Notes: generated by a model not told the origin, from the letters alone. Counted from the stretch's first letter, positions 8,536 to 16,975 are shown. The stretch is DNA of 64,000 nucleotides from Streptomyces laurentii (GCA_002355495.1 AP017424.1:2232001-2296000); one strand, 5' to 3'. Translations and numbers: made by a program.

Positions 8536-8736
8536 CGCGCCCTCCCGTCGCCGGGGCCGCGCACGCGACCCGCGTCATACCCACAATGCGGCCGCACACG
8601 TTACGTGCCGCGCACGCGTAAGGCACCCAGATATTGGGAGGGTCTTACAGGAAGGCCGAATCTCGCCGTCGGGCGGCCGAGGACCCGGGTCGAGGGCTCA
8701 GACCGAAAACTCAAGCCGAGGACTCAGGCCGAGAAC

Positions 8737-9045
8737 TCAGGCAGCGCCCTTGCGGCCGGCGCCGAGCGCGACGGACGCCTTGTGGTTGACCTTGAGCAGG
8801 GCCGGGACGAGGAAGTAGACGACGGCCGGGACGACGACCGCCGTCATGACCAGCGTGCGCAGGGCCAGCGGCAGGTCGGCGGTGTACGGCCCCAGGATCA
8901 GGAAGGCGACCGTGATGGCGGGGTAGACGGCCATCCAGGTCAGCAGGGCCCGGCGGTGCACGGACGGCACGACCTGCGGGGCAGTCTCGGCTGCCGCCGG
9001 GGCGACCGGAACGGTGGAGGCGCTGGTCGCGGCGGGCGTGGTCAT
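8737..9045 (-). CDS. Small two-helix membrane protein, divergent from TetR gene
   Basis: A 102-residue protein with an Ala/Pro-rich N-terminus and two hydrophobic segments, LLTWMAVYPAITVAFLILG and RTLVMTAVVVPAVVYFLVPA, joined by a short loop. A basic tail follows. The start at 9045 has GGAAGGA upstream; the longer frame would run through the operators. It is divergent from the TetR gene at 9170, with two identical-class palindromes between them, so it is the probable target of that repressor. The architecture recalls DUF2798-type proteins, but I am not certain of the family. Confidence 0.7.
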   Translation of the reverse strand: MTTPAATSASTVPVAPAAAETAPQVVPSVHRRALLTWMAVYPAITVAFLILGPYTADLPLALRTLVMTAVVVPAVVYFLVPALLKVNHKASVALGAGRKGAA

Positions 9046-9091
9046 GGGGACGGTCCTTCCGACTCGAGACGTACGGCCGGAGACCCACTCC

Positions 9092-9149
9092 CCAACCGGA
9101 TGGTTGGAGTTTGCCACGGCCGCCCGCCAATGTCCAACCAACCGGTTGG
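9092..9149. promoter_or_regulatory. Two CCAACC-N4-GGTTGG operators
   Basis: CCAACCGGATGGTTGG (9092-9107) and CCAACCAACCGGTTGG (9134-9149) are two 16-base palindromes with perfect six-base arms. Their centres are 42 bases apart, about four helical turns. They lie between the divergent membrane protein and TetR genes. Confidence 0.85.
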
Positions 9150-9169
9150 ATTCGAGGTATCGTGACGCC

Positions 9170-9781
9170 ATGGCCTGGGACACCGCACGCACCAAGCAGC
9201 TCCTCCTCGACGCCGCCGTCGAGGAGTTCGCCGAGCACGGCCCCCAGGGCGCCCGCGTCGCCCGGGTCGCGACCCGGGCGGGGGTGAACAAGGAGCGGAT
9301 CTACCAGTACTTCGGCAACAAGGAGCAGCTCTTCGGCGCGGTCCTCGCCTGCGAGATGGCCAGGCTCGCCGCGGCCGTGCCGCTCTCGGCGGAGCAGGCC
9401 GAAGACCTCGGCGACTACGCGGGCCGCGTCTACGACTACCACCGCGCGCACCCGCACCTCCCCCGGCTGCTGGCCTGGGAGGGTCTCCAGTGCGGCGTCG
9501 AGGACCCGGCCGTCCCCCTGGTCGCGGAGGCCGAACGGACCGCCCACTACGCCGAGAAGATCCAAGCCGTCACCCTCGCCCAGGACGCGGGCGCCCTGAG
9601 CCGGGACACCGACCCCGCCCGCCTGATGTACGCGGTGATCACCCTGGTCACCGGCTGGTTCATGCTGCCCCAGATCACCCGCCTGCTCATGACCTCCACC
9701 CCGGATCCGCGTCCGGTGGCGGACCGTGACGCCCTGATCCTGCTGGTCCAGCGGCTGACCACGCGCGAAGTCGGCCCGTGA
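9170..9781 (+). CDS. TetR family regulator
   Basis: A 203-residue regulator. The helix-turn-helix is TKQLLLDAAVEEFAEHGPQG then VATRAGVNKERIYQYFGNKE. The C-terminal domain is helical with LARLM-type repeats and no identifiable ligand motif. ATG 9170 was chosen because the longer frame would cross both operators. The nearest operator ends 21 bases upstream, which fits autorepression. The divergent small membrane protein is the likely regulated gene. Confidence 0.85.
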   Translation: MAWDTARTKQLLLDAAVEEFAEHGPQGARVARVATRAGVNKERIYQYFGNKEQLFGAVLACEMARLAAAVPLSAEQAEDLGDYAGRVYDYHRAHPHLPRLLAWEGLQCGVEDPAVPLVAEAERTAHYAEKIQAVTLAQDAGALSRDTDPARLMYAVITLVTGWFMLPQITRLLMTSTPDPRPVADRDALILLVQRLTTREVGP

Positions 9782-9867
9782 CCACGCGCGAGGCAGGCCC
9801 GGCCACGTGCGAAGCCGGCCCCGCGGACCCGGACCGCACCGGCTGAGCCGACCTTCCGGAGCCCTCA

Positions 9868-9975
9868 CACCTCCGGGACGTCGCCCCTCAGGACCGGCAG
9901 CACCCGGCCCGGGGCGACCTCCCGTTCACCGACGCGCTCGGCGCCCATCCGCAGGTAGAACCCCCCGCTCCGCGA
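9868..9975 (-). pseudogene. C-terminal fragment of a GNAT acetyltransferase
   Basis: The minus strand encodes SGGFYLRMGAERVGEREVAP and then GRVLPVLRGDV before a stop at 9865. This is the typical last segment of GNAT proteins (aGFYeRMGA...iPGRvLPlL). Nothing recognisable as GNAT lies upstream in the same frame, so it is a remnant. Confidence 0.5.
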
Positions 9976-10014
9976 CGACCACGCGCCCGTGTGGCGTGCC
10001 GGTGAGGCGGAAGC

Positions 10015-10120
10015 GCTCACGGCGCCGACGCGACGCTCGAAGGGGCACTGGGGATATCCGCCGGAAGTGCTGGACCGGCTGGAGAGCACGGGTCCACTGA
10101 CGGTCGACCCCGCCGTCATC
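10015..10120 (+). pseudogene. N-terminal-like fragment of a GNAT acetyltransferase
   Basis: The plus strand encodes RRSKGHWGYPPEVLDRLES and LTVDPAVIRSR, which resembles the early region of GNAT proteins of the type KahWGYd...LTVTPeyI. No acetyl-CoA motif follows. It stands beside an oppositely oriented C-terminal fragment, which suggests deletion plus inversion of one former gene. The similarity is short, so the call is tentative. Confidence 0.35.
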
Positions 10121-10464
10121 CGGTCTCGTTCAGGAGGCGGAGTATCGCCCGCGCCGCCTCTCCCAGGCGAAAGGTTTCGGCCGCCGCCACGCCCTCGCCG
10201 CCTCGGCGGGCGACGATGAACAGCCACCGGAGCGCATGAATCGCGCCAACTCCCCTACTGGATCGTCAAGTTCGTCCGCGCGTGCCGTGAAAACCTTGTG
10301 CCCATGACATGCCCTCGTCATTATGGCGCCTGGGAAGTCATCTACCCGCATAGATCCCTTGCGCGGGCTGCTTCCGGGTTCGTCTCCAGGTATCTCCGCC
10401 CCATCCTCCGCCGGCTTCCGGCATCCCCGCACCAGCCACTCCCCATGCAGGAGGAACGATCCCC

Positions 10465-11628
10465 GTGAGACCTCGTCACACCAGACGACGCGGCACCCTC
10501 ACCGCCACCGCCGCCACCCTGGTCGCGTTCTGCGCGGTGCAGACCCTGAGCGCCGCCGCCACCGCCTCCGCGGCACCCGACCGGACGGCCGCACCCGCCG
10601 CCCGCGCCCACTCCGTCACCAAGGCCGCCGTCACCTCCGCCCAGGACCGGGCGGCCCGGGACATCGCGCGCTCGCTCGGCGACACGTCCTGGAAGGCGCG
10701 ACTCCGTACGGCGGCCCTGAAGTCCGCCGAGGTGTCCGTCACCGACCAGGCGAGCGGCGCCCTGAAGACCCGCCTCGCCGCCGCCGACCGCGACATCGCC
10801 GAGGCCAAGGGCCTCAACGCCGCCAAGACCGGCTCGCTCCTCCAACTCCGCCTCGGCGACGCGTCGATGCGCACCTCCCTCTCGGCCGGCGAGGAGCCGT
10901 GGGTGGCCGCCGCCGTCTCCGACGACGAGCTCACCACCGTCACCGCGTACGACAGCGAGGGCCGGGCCCACGTCCTGGACGCCAAGACGCCGCCGTCGCA
11001 CCCCGTGTACGTCGTCGACGTCGACGGCACCAAGGCGCTCGCCGCCGGCCTGGACGTCATGCGCCAGGAACTGGTGAAGGCCGGCGTCGAGTCCGCCGCG
11101 CCCCAGACGGTGACCGGCACCCCGGCGGCAGCCGCCGCCGGCTTCTGGACCACGAAGATCACGGCCGTCCACCTCAACGACGACGAGGAGCCCTGGATCA
11201 AGGGCAAGGCCGAGATCTACACCCTCGTCAGCGGCTTCGGCCAGGACGGCAAGGTCCGCGTCGACCCGGTCGACATGCCGTACCTCGACTACGACGGCAC
11301 GGTCTACCGGCCGAACCAGATCCTCGTCAACTGGTCGTCCTACAAGTACAACCTGGCCGACGCCGTGATGATGGAGGAGGACGGCAGCACCAACTACCGC
11401 GACCTCGCCAAGGCCATCGCCGGCATCCTGCTCACCATCGTCGACGGCGGCGCGTACATCCCGCTCGTCAACGCCATCCTGGACGCCATCCCGGACGACT
11501 GGTGGACGGACGACCCGGACTACGTCGACAGCTGGTACACCCTCGCCCAGGCCAACAAGGGCACCTACTACGGCGCGCGGGGCAACGGCTACATGACCGT
11601 CGAGCCGTACTTCGTCTCGCAGCTCTGA
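10465..11628 (+). CDS. Secreted DUF3103-type protein
   Basis: A 387-residue protein with a Sec-type signal: RR-rich start, hydrophobic LTATAATLVAFCAVQTLSAA and an Ala-rich cleavage region near residue 35. The mature part contains YVVDVDGTKALAAGL and an Asp/Trp-rich C-terminus (LDAIPDDWWTDDPDYVDSWY, GTYYGARGNGYMTVEPY) that I associate with DUF3103. The role is unknown. GTG 10465 follows GGAGGAACGATCCCC. A strong hairpin terminator follows at 11663. It is monocistronic. Confidence 0.75.
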   Translation: MRPRHTRRRGTLTATAATLVAFCAVQTLSAAATASAAPDRTAAPAARAHSVTKAAVTSAQDRAARDIARSLGDTSWKARLRTAALKSAEVSVTDQASGALKTRLAAADRDIAEAKGLNAAKTGSLLQLRLGDASMRTSLSAGEEPWVAAAVSDDELTTVTAYDSEGRAHVLDAKTPPSHPVYVVDVDGTKALAAGLDVMRQELVKAGVESAAPQTVTGTPAAAAAGFWTTKITAVHLNDDEEPWIKGKAEIYTLVSGFGQDGKVRVDPVDMPYLDYDGTVYRPNQILVNWSSYKYNLADAVMMEEDGSTNYRDLAKAIAGILLTIVDGGAYIPLVNAILDAIPDDWWTDDPDYVDSWYTLAQANKGTYYGARGNGYMTVEPYFVSQL

Positions 11629-11662
11629 CCCTCGGGGCGGACAACGGGACCTGGACCGAACG

Positions 11663-11695
11663 GGGCCTGCGGGGAGGGACATTCCCCGCAGGCCC
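11663..11695 (+). terminator. Hairpin terminator after DUF3103 gene
   Basis: GGGCCTGCGGGGA pairs perfectly with TCCCCGCAGGCCC across a seven-base loop, 35 bases after the stop codon. There is no T-tract, as is common in Streptomyces. Confidence 0.75.
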
Positions 11696-11728
11696 TCCCG
11701 TTCGTTCATCCGCGGTGATCCGCGCCCG

Positions 11729-11944
11729 TCAGGGCACCTCGCCCCGGCTCCGGGCGTTCACGTACGCGGTCGACGCCCGCAGGCGCTCGGACGGCGTGGC
11801 GATCCGCAGCCGGTCCGGTTCGCAGTCCCACTCCCGGCCGCCGCCGATGGGCCGTACCTGGAGGTAGGGGCCCTCGTGTCCCATGACGGTTCCGACCTTG
11901 CCGGTACGCGTGTCGATCACGTACGCGCCGATGGGCGGTTTCAT
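11729..11944 (-). CDS. Small conserved protein of an XRE/DUF397 module
   Basis: A 71-residue protein: MKPPIGAYVIDTRTGKVGTV, then GPYLQVRPIGGGREWDCEPD. It is a paralogue of the prophage protein at 37133-37363, which has IGTYMVD...YFLRPVGGGCEWTARAEDLRP at matching positions. Both are divergent from an XRE/DUF5753 gene. The predicted fold is a small beta barrel; the function is unknown. Its ATG overlaps the stop of the upstream gene (ATGA). Confidence 0.75.
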   Translation of the reverse strand: MKPPIGAYVIDTRTGKVGTVMGHEGPYLQVRPIGGGREWDCEPDRLRIATPSERLRASTAYVNARSRGEVP

Positions 11945-12225
11945 CCCCGTCCCCCTTCGTTCCCGTGCTTCGCGTCGACCGGACCGGCCGCGGGGTCCGC
12001 GCGGTCCGCCCGGGCCCTCAGGAGCGCTTCCGTCAGCTGCCGGGCGATGCCGGCCGAGCAGCGTCCCAGATCCACCAGCGGCGCGCGCGGCGGCCCCGAG
12101 GTCAGCGTGACCGCGTCGAGCCCGAGCGACGGCAGGACGATTCCGGCCCGTTCGAGCGCGTCACCCAATTCCCTCACCACTGCCTCACACGCCTCGTCCG
12201 TCGATCGCATGTTGTCGTTTTCCAT
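11941..12225 (-). CDS. Hypothetical protein coupled to the small module protein
   Basis: A 94-residue acidic N-terminus and Ala/Arg-rich helical C-terminus, with no recognised domain. ATG 12225 (MENDNMRSTD) was chosen because GGAAGG lies just upstream. It overlaps the next gene by four bases and is divergent from the XRE/DUF5753 regulator at 12342. Confidence 0.6.
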   Translation of the reverse strand: MENDNMRSTDEACEAVVRELGDALERAGIVLPSLGLDAVTLTSGPPRAPLVDLGRCSAGIARQLTEALLRARADRADPAAGPVDAKHGNEGGRG

Positions 12226-12341
12226 CAACGCCTTCCTTTCCGGTTCAATTCCCGTGGACGACAACCAGCGTGGAGCACCCTCCGTAGAATCGGGATACGC
12301 GCTGGGACAACAACAGCGCTGTGCCGTTTGGGAGTTAATCC

Positions 12342-13175
12342 ATGGCCAAAGGCAAGAGCAAAGAAGCCTGGGAGTTCTTCGGCGAACTCCTCAGGGAGCG
12401 ACGGGAAGCGGCGAACCTCACCCGGAACGAGCTGGGTGTACAGGTGTTCGTCTCGGGGACCTACATCGGTCTGTTCGAGCAGGGAGTACGAAAGCCACAG
12501 CTGGATGTCGCCCAGCGAATCGACGTGGTTCTTCAAACCGGCGGTATTTTCGAGCGGACGTGCCGGAAGCTCGTCGACGGATCGCCTTACGCGGTCTATT
12601 TCAACGATGTGGCCGAGCTGGAGGCGCAGGCGACGAAGCTCTGCGAGTTCGCGCCGACGGTCGTCCCGGGTCTGCTGCAGACCGCCGAGTACGCGCGAGC
12701 GGTGACGACCGCGACGAATCCGTTCGCGACGGAGGAGTACATCGAGGAGAAGGTCAGCTCGCGTGTCGACCGGCAGGTGATACTCAAAGACGCCGCACGC
12801 CCCGAGTACTGGGTGATCGTGCACGAGAACACCCTGCTCACTCCGGTCGGCGGACCGCAGGTCATGGCACGGCAGCTGGAGCACATCGCGGAGCTGGTCC
12901 GGAAGCGCTTGGTCCTGGTCACCGTGCTCCCGCGTACGACCGGAGCACACGCCTCGATGGGCGGCATGCTGCAACTCATGGAGTTCTCCGACCAGCCGCC
13001 AACTGCCTATACAGAGACGGAATTTTCGGGCACGCTCCTCGACGATCCGGCGGTGGTGAAGCAGGCACAGCGCGCCTACGATCTGCTCAGGGTCGCCGCG
13101 CTGTCGCCGGAGGCGTCCCTGGCCCTGATCGAATCGGCGGCGGAGGAATTCAGACGATGCGCCAGTACGACCTGA
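12342..13175 (+). CDS. XRE helix-turn-helix regulator with DUF5753 domain
   Basis: A 277-residue protein. Residues 10-65 are an XRE-type helix-turn-helix (LLRERREAANLTRNELGVQV, TYIGLFEQGVRKPQLDVAQR). The rest is DUF5753, marked by EFAPTVVPGLLQTAEYARAV, RVDRQ and VTVLPRTTGAHASMGGMLQL. Such proteins pair with DUF397 partners, as in the WhiJ/BldB-like loci of Streptomyces that act in development. The DUF397 gene overlaps its 3' end. GCGCTG...CAGCGC (12299-12319) lies just upstream and may be an operator. Confidence 0.9.
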   Translation: MAKGKSKEAWEFFGELLRERREAANLTRNELGVQVFVSGTYIGLFEQGVRKPQLDVAQRIDVVLQTGGIFERTCRKLVDGSPYAVYFNDVAELEAQATKLCEFAPTVVPGLLQTAEYARAVTTATNPFATEEYIEEKVSSRVDRQVILKDAARPEYWVIVHENTLLTPVGGPQVMARQLEHIAELVRKRLVLVTVLPRTTGAHASMGGMLQLMEFSDQPPTAYTETEFSGTLLDDPAVVKQAQRAYDLLRVAALSPEASLALIESAAEEFRRCASTT

Positions 13176-13426
13176 GCAACGCCCACTGGTTCAAAAGCTC
13201 GTACAGCAACGGTGAAGGCGGCGACTGCGTCGAGGTCGCGTACGACTTCACCGGCGCCGCCTGGCGCAAGAGCTCGTACAGCAATGGGTCGGGTGGCTCC
13301 TGCGTGGAGGTCCTGGACGGGGTCCCCGGCGTGGTCCCCGTCCGTGACAGCAAGGTCCCCGACGGTCCCGCCCTCGTCGTCCCGACGGCCGCCTGGGCGG
13401 CCTTCGTGGACGGGGTCAAGGCGTGA
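13157..13426 (+). CDS. DUF397 protein with two tandem repeats
   Basis: An 89-residue protein with the DUF397 signature twice: HWFKSSYSNGEGGDCVEVAY and WRKSSYSNGSGGSCVEVLDG, then VPVRDSKVPDGPALVV. Most family members have only one copy. ATG 13157 follows GGAGGA and lies inside the 3' end of the XRE/DUF5753 gene, so the two are co-translated. It probably works with that regulator. Confidence 0.9.
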   Translation: MRQYDLSNAHWFKSSYSNGEGGDCVEVAYDFTGAAWRKSSYSNGSGGSCVEVLDGVPGVVPVRDSKVPDGPALVVPTAAWAAFVDGVKA

Positions 13427-13956
13427 CGGCCCCCTCCCCCCGAATACGCCTGGACGACGAGCTCGTCCTGCGCCGTTTCGAAGACCCGGCGGATCTGCCG
13501 GAACTCCACCGGGTCATCGGCGAATCACTCGACCACCTGGAACCGTGGATCTCCTGGTCCGAGGTGTACAGCCCGGACTGGACGGCGTCGTTCCTGTCGC
13601 GGCGCGCCGAGCGGTGGGGGCACGACGAGTACACGTACGCGATCCTCCTGGACGGATCGATCGCCGGCGCCTGCCAGTTGCACCGGCACGAGCAGATCCC
13701 GGGCGACGCGTACGAGATCGGCTACTGGCTCCACCCCGCCGCCACCGGCCTCGGGGTGGCCACCCGGGCGACGCGGGCGCTGGTGGAGCAGGCGTTCCGG
13801 ATGCCGGGCGTCGAGCGGGTCATCGTGTCCCACGACGTCGACAACCACGCCAGCGCGTCCGTCCCCACGCGCCTCGGCTTCGCCGAACTGCCGTCCATGA
13901 TGGTCGACGGCGTGGAGAACCGCGTCTGGTCTCTCGGTCGCGAGGCTCTCGCCTGA
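13423..13956 (+). CDS. GNAT acetyltransferase of the RimJ/RimL type
   Basis: A 177-residue protein. It starts RIRLDDELVLRRFEDPADLP, has YEIGYWLHPAATGLGVATRA for acetyl-CoA binding, and ends with VSHDVDNHASASVPTRLGF, the standard order of the ribosomal-protein-serine acetyltransferase family. The GTG start overlaps the DUF397 stop (GTGA). That it shares a transcript with the XRE/DUF397 pair is inferred from spacing. The substrate is unknown. Confidence 0.85.
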   Translation: MTAPSPRIRLDDELVLRRFEDPADLPELHRVIGESLDHLEPWISWSEVYSPDWTASFLSRRAERWGHDEYTYAILLDGSIAGACQLHRHEQIPGDAYEIGYWLHPAATGLGVATRATRALVEQAFRMPGVERVIVSHDVDNHASASVPTRLGFAELPSMMVDGVENRVWSLGREALA

Positions 13957-14042
13957 TCGCGACCGGCCCCGAGCCGCGAGCCACCCCGGAGGCCGGCGCC
14001 GCCCCGAGTCCGTCCCACGGAGCCACCGCCGTCACGGGAGCA

Positions 14043-14779
14043 CTACAGGCGGTCCGTGCCGAACGCGCTCCGGGCGGCCGATACCAACTCCCGGCGTGCC
14101 GAGATGTGATGGTCCTTCCGGGTCTCCCTCTCCAGGGCGGCGGTCTCGCGCCGCTGTCGCGTCCCGTTCAGCAGGAGCACCATCTGTTCGTCGGCGAATC
14201 CGGGAAGGTCTTCGAGAGCGCTCCTCGCACCGGCGTACTCCGGAGAGGATTCCCGTTCCGAGGGGGCACCTGATCGGCGTTCTCCCAGAGCCGCTCGACC
14301 GCCTCCCGCGCGCGGACCGCCGCCGTCTCCCCCTCCTTCGCCCGTCTGACCAGCTCCTTCCAAGCGCGCTCGGCGGGGGCGAACCGCTGTGCCGTCCAGT
14401 ACATCCGGCCGACCACCTTGCGGAGTTCGTCGACAGGAGCGAGGAGGACCGTCGGGGCCGCCAGTTCGGCCTCGGCGTGCGCGAGCGTCAACGCGTGCCA
14501 GTGCCGTCGGGCGTCGGGAAGCGAGTCCGTGGTGTAGAGCCGGTCCGCGGCTTCCATGCACTCGCTGGCGGCGCGGAGATAGGCGGCCAGCACGGTCCAG
14601 CGCCGTTCGTACACGGCCTGATGGTGCGCGGAGTCCGCCGCTATACGCGCCGCTTCCTGGGCGGCTCGCGCCTGAGCCTGGCCGCCCCGCGCCTGCACCC
14701 ATCCGCCGAGGACCGTTCCGAGAGCGGTGCCGCCCACGGCGACGGCCCCAATCACGGCCGATGCGACACTCGCGTCCAT
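14043..14779 (-). CDS. Membrane-anchored helical protein, frameshifted in this sequence
   Basis: It starts MDASVASAVIGAVAVGGTA, a single N-terminal membrane helix, followed by a long Ala/Arg-rich helical region (ARAAQEAARIAADSAH, YERRWTVLAAYLRAASECME). After ERLWENADQVP the frame changes by one base at a run of five C, near 14267. It continues as SERESSPEYAGARSALEDLP with a sensible C-terminus to 14043. Restoring one C gives 245 residues. AGGGGG precedes the ATG. The prophage gene at 58101 has the same layout. Function unknown. Confidence 0.7.
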
Positions 14780-14869
14780 GTGATGCCCCCTGATCCGGCT
14801 CAAGTGGAGTCGGCGGCTCCCCACCGCCGGACTCACGACGACACGACGTTAAGCGACGGCGACCCGTCC

Positions 14870-15493
14870 TCACCCTCGCCGTGCACGGAAGGTCGCGAAC
14901 CGCCCCTCCTCCAGCCGCGCCGTGACCGTGAGGCCCGCCGCCTCCAGGAGGGCGGCGATCCGAGTCGCGGGCAGACGGTGAGACGCGAACGAGACGGGCA
15001 GACCGCCGTACGCCTCGGTGGGCCTGCGGCACTCGCCCGTACCGACGTGCCCCGCGAGCATCAGCAGCCCGCCGGGCGCCAGCGCGCGCCGGAACTCCGC
15101 GAAGACGTCCGGCAGGAGCGCGGGCGGGGTGTGGTGGGTGGAGTAGTACGCCAGGAGGCCGGCGAGCGCGCCGTCGCGGACCGGGAGCGTGGTCATCGAG
15201 GCGACGGCGAACGGGACGTGGGGGTACGCCTGTCGGGCCAGTTCGGTCATCCGGCTCGACAGGTCGAGGCCGACGGCGCGTACGCCGCGCTCCGCCAGGT
15301 ACGCGGTGATCCGCCCCGGCCCGCACCCCACGTCCGCGACCGGTCCCGCGCCCGCCGTCTCCTCGGCGAAGGCGTGCAGCATGGCCCGGGACAGCGGGTC
15401 CAACGCGGCGGGCGGCGGGACGACTTCGGCGTACGCGGCGGCGACGGTGTCGTACGACTCCCGTACCGCCGCGAGGTGGGAGGGCTCGGCCAT
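14870..15493 (-). CDS. SAM-dependent class I methyltransferase
   Basis: A 207-residue protein with motif I VADVGCGPGRITAYLAERGV, then VGLDLSSRMTELARQ and FAEFRRALAPGGLLMLAGHV. It has the compact layout of Methyltransf_11/25 enzymes. The substrate is not predictable. ATG 15493 was chosen from family length; the longer frame upstream is a shadow of the next gene. Confidence 0.85.
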   Translation of the reverse strand: MAEPSHLAAVRESYDTVAAAYAEVVPPPAALDPLSRAMLHAFAEETAGAGPVADVGCGPGRITAYLAERGVRAVGLDLSSRMTELARQAYPHVPFAVASMTTLPVRDGALAGLLAYYSTHHTPPALLPDVFAEFRRALAPGGLLMLAGHVGTGECRRPTEAYGGLPVSFASHRLPATRIAALLEAAGLTVTARLEEGRFATFRARRG

Positions 15494-15525
15494 GAGGCCG
15501 CACCCTACGCCCCGGCCCACGGCCT

Positions 15526-15903
15526 TCACATCGCTTCGACGTAGGCGGCCCGCCACTCCGGGCGCGGATCGCCGCCCAGGGTCGTCCAGTACTCCGTTCC
15601 GCGGACGATCCGCCCGTCGCGGACGGACCAGAACGACACGGCACGGAAGACGCCGAGGCCCTTGTGCGGAACCTCGACCTCCGAGACGGCCTCGTCGCCG
15701 TCGGCCACGATCCGGAGGACGCGAATCGACCAGCCCTCCGGGTACTCGCGGTTCACCGCGATGAAGTTCTCCCTGCCCACGATGCGTTCGCGGCTGACCG
15801 GCCACTCGACGACGGCGTCCTCCGCGACCAGCGCGGCGGCGCCGTCCCAGTCCCGCGCCTCGATCCGGTCCCACAGGGCCTCGACCACTTTCGACGTCTC
15901 CAT
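15526..15903 (-). CDS. SnoaL-like (NTF2-fold) protein
   Basis: A 125-residue protein. VVEALWDRIEARDWDGAAAL, VEWPVSRERIVGRENFIAVN and a C-terminal FWSVRDGRIVRGTEYWTTLG match the nuclear transport factor 2-like fold of SnoaL-type proteins. Some are isomerases or hydrolases; many have no known role. ATG 15903 (METSKV) is preferred to an upstream TTG. Confidence 0.8.
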   Translation of the reverse strand: METSKVVEALWDRIEARDWDGAAALVAEDAVVEWPVSRERIVGRENFIAVNREYPEGWSIRVLRIVADGDEAVSEVEVPHKGLGVFRAVSFWSVRDGRIVRGTEYWTTLGGDPRPEWRAAYVEAM

Positions 15904-15951
15904 GGCGCGCACTGTGTCAGACGCCTCCGACAATCGCCCCCGCCGTACTCC

Positions 15952-16716
15952 TCAGCCCTTGGCGAGGGTGCGGCCGAGGAGCGCGAGCAGCCGCTGCCAG
16001 TGGCGCTCCATCCCGGAGGGGCTGAACACGTCGGTGTCGGACATCGTGAAGCCGTGCTCCGTGCCCGGGTAGATCTCGCAGGTGTCGCGGGCGCCGGCCG
16101 CGTCGAGGGACGCGTAGAGCGTCTCGACGATCTCGGGCGTCACGTCGGACTCGGCGATGCCGAAATGCACCTGCGCGGCCAGCCGGGGGATGACGACGTG
16201 CGGGCTGTCGGGCTCGTCGTTGACCACGGCCGCCGGGTGGAATCCGGCGATCGCGGCCACCCGGTCGGGGTGGGCCGCGGCGGTGCGCAGCGCCAGGAGG
16301 GCACCGATGCAGTAGCCGGTCACGGCGACGGGGCCGGGGGCGGCCCCGGGCTGCTCGGCGAGGAAGGCCAGGTAGGCGTCGGCGTCGCGCAGGACGAGTT
16401 CGGGGGCGACGCTCTCCTTGAGCAGGGGCATCAGCCGGCCGATGACCTCGGAGCGGTTCTCGGTGGTGATGTGCGCGGGAAGCTCGAACACCGGCGCCGG
16501 GCCGTGGCGGTAGTAGAAGTTGGGGACGAGCACGTAGTAGCCGTGTCCGGCCAGCTCACGGGCCATCTTCTCCAGCACGGGCCGCAGCCCGAAGGCGTCC
16601 GGGTACATCAGCACCGCCGGGTGATCCCCGCCGTCCTGGGGGAAGGCGGCGAGGGCGTCGGCGTGGCCGTCGGGCGTGGGAACGCGCAGCGTCGTGGTGG
16701 TGGTCGTGGCGGGCAT
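15952..16716 (-). CDS. Dienelactone hydrolase family protein
   Basis: A 254-residue alpha/beta hydrolase. The nucleophile Cys lies in VTGYCIGALLAL, the Asp in GIAESDVTPEIVE and the His in YPGTEHGFTMSD, the Cys-Asp-His triad of this family. Family members open lactones or cleave esters in the cytoplasm. ACAGGAGAACGACC precedes the ATG. Confidence 0.9.
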   Translation of the reverse strand: MPATTTTTTLRVPTPDGHADALAAFPQDGGDHPAVLMYPDAFGLRPVLEKMARELAGHGYYVLVPNFYYRHGPAPVFELPAHITTENRSEVIGRLMPLLKESVAPELVLRDADAYLAFLAEQPGAAPGPVAVTGYCIGALLALRTAAAHPDRVAAIAGFHPAAVVNDEPDSPHVVIPRLAAQVHFGIAESDVTPEIVETLYASLDAAGARDTCEIYPGTEHGFTMSDTDVFSPSGMERHWQRLLALLGRTLAKG

Positions 16717-16775
16717 GGTCGTTCTCCTGTTCCTGTCGTGGTCGATGTACGGAGCCTGTCATCGACGCGCCGGAA

Positions 16776-16975
16776 GTGAAGCACGCGGACCTGTGCGCGG
16801 CGGTGAACACCGGCCGTCGTCCTCGCGCCGGGTATCCGGTGTTCCCGGAGACCTCCGGCGAGGCGAACGCGCGGTTCTGCGAGCGTCTCGGTTTCACGGT
16901 CACGGCCGAGGTCCCGCTCCCCGACGGCGGCCCGCGCACCTGGTGCAGGCGCGGGGATCCGCGCCCGACCGGGTC
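16776..16975 (+). pseudogene. C-terminal fragment of a GNAT acetyltransferase
   Basis: The frame encodes HADLCAAVNTGRR and YPVFPETSGEANARFCERLG, then FTVTAEVPLPDGGPRTW. This is the last third of a GNAT protein (PvyLETs...aNarfYErlGF). The N-terminal two thirds are absent and no ribosome binding site precedes it. It faces the dienelactone hydrolase gene divergently. Confidence 0.55.

Noticed and set aside
10130..10432. A 100-codon leftward frame upstream of the DUF3103 gene
   Set aside because: No family similarity, no ribosome binding site, and it overlaps the likely promoter of the DUF3103 gene.
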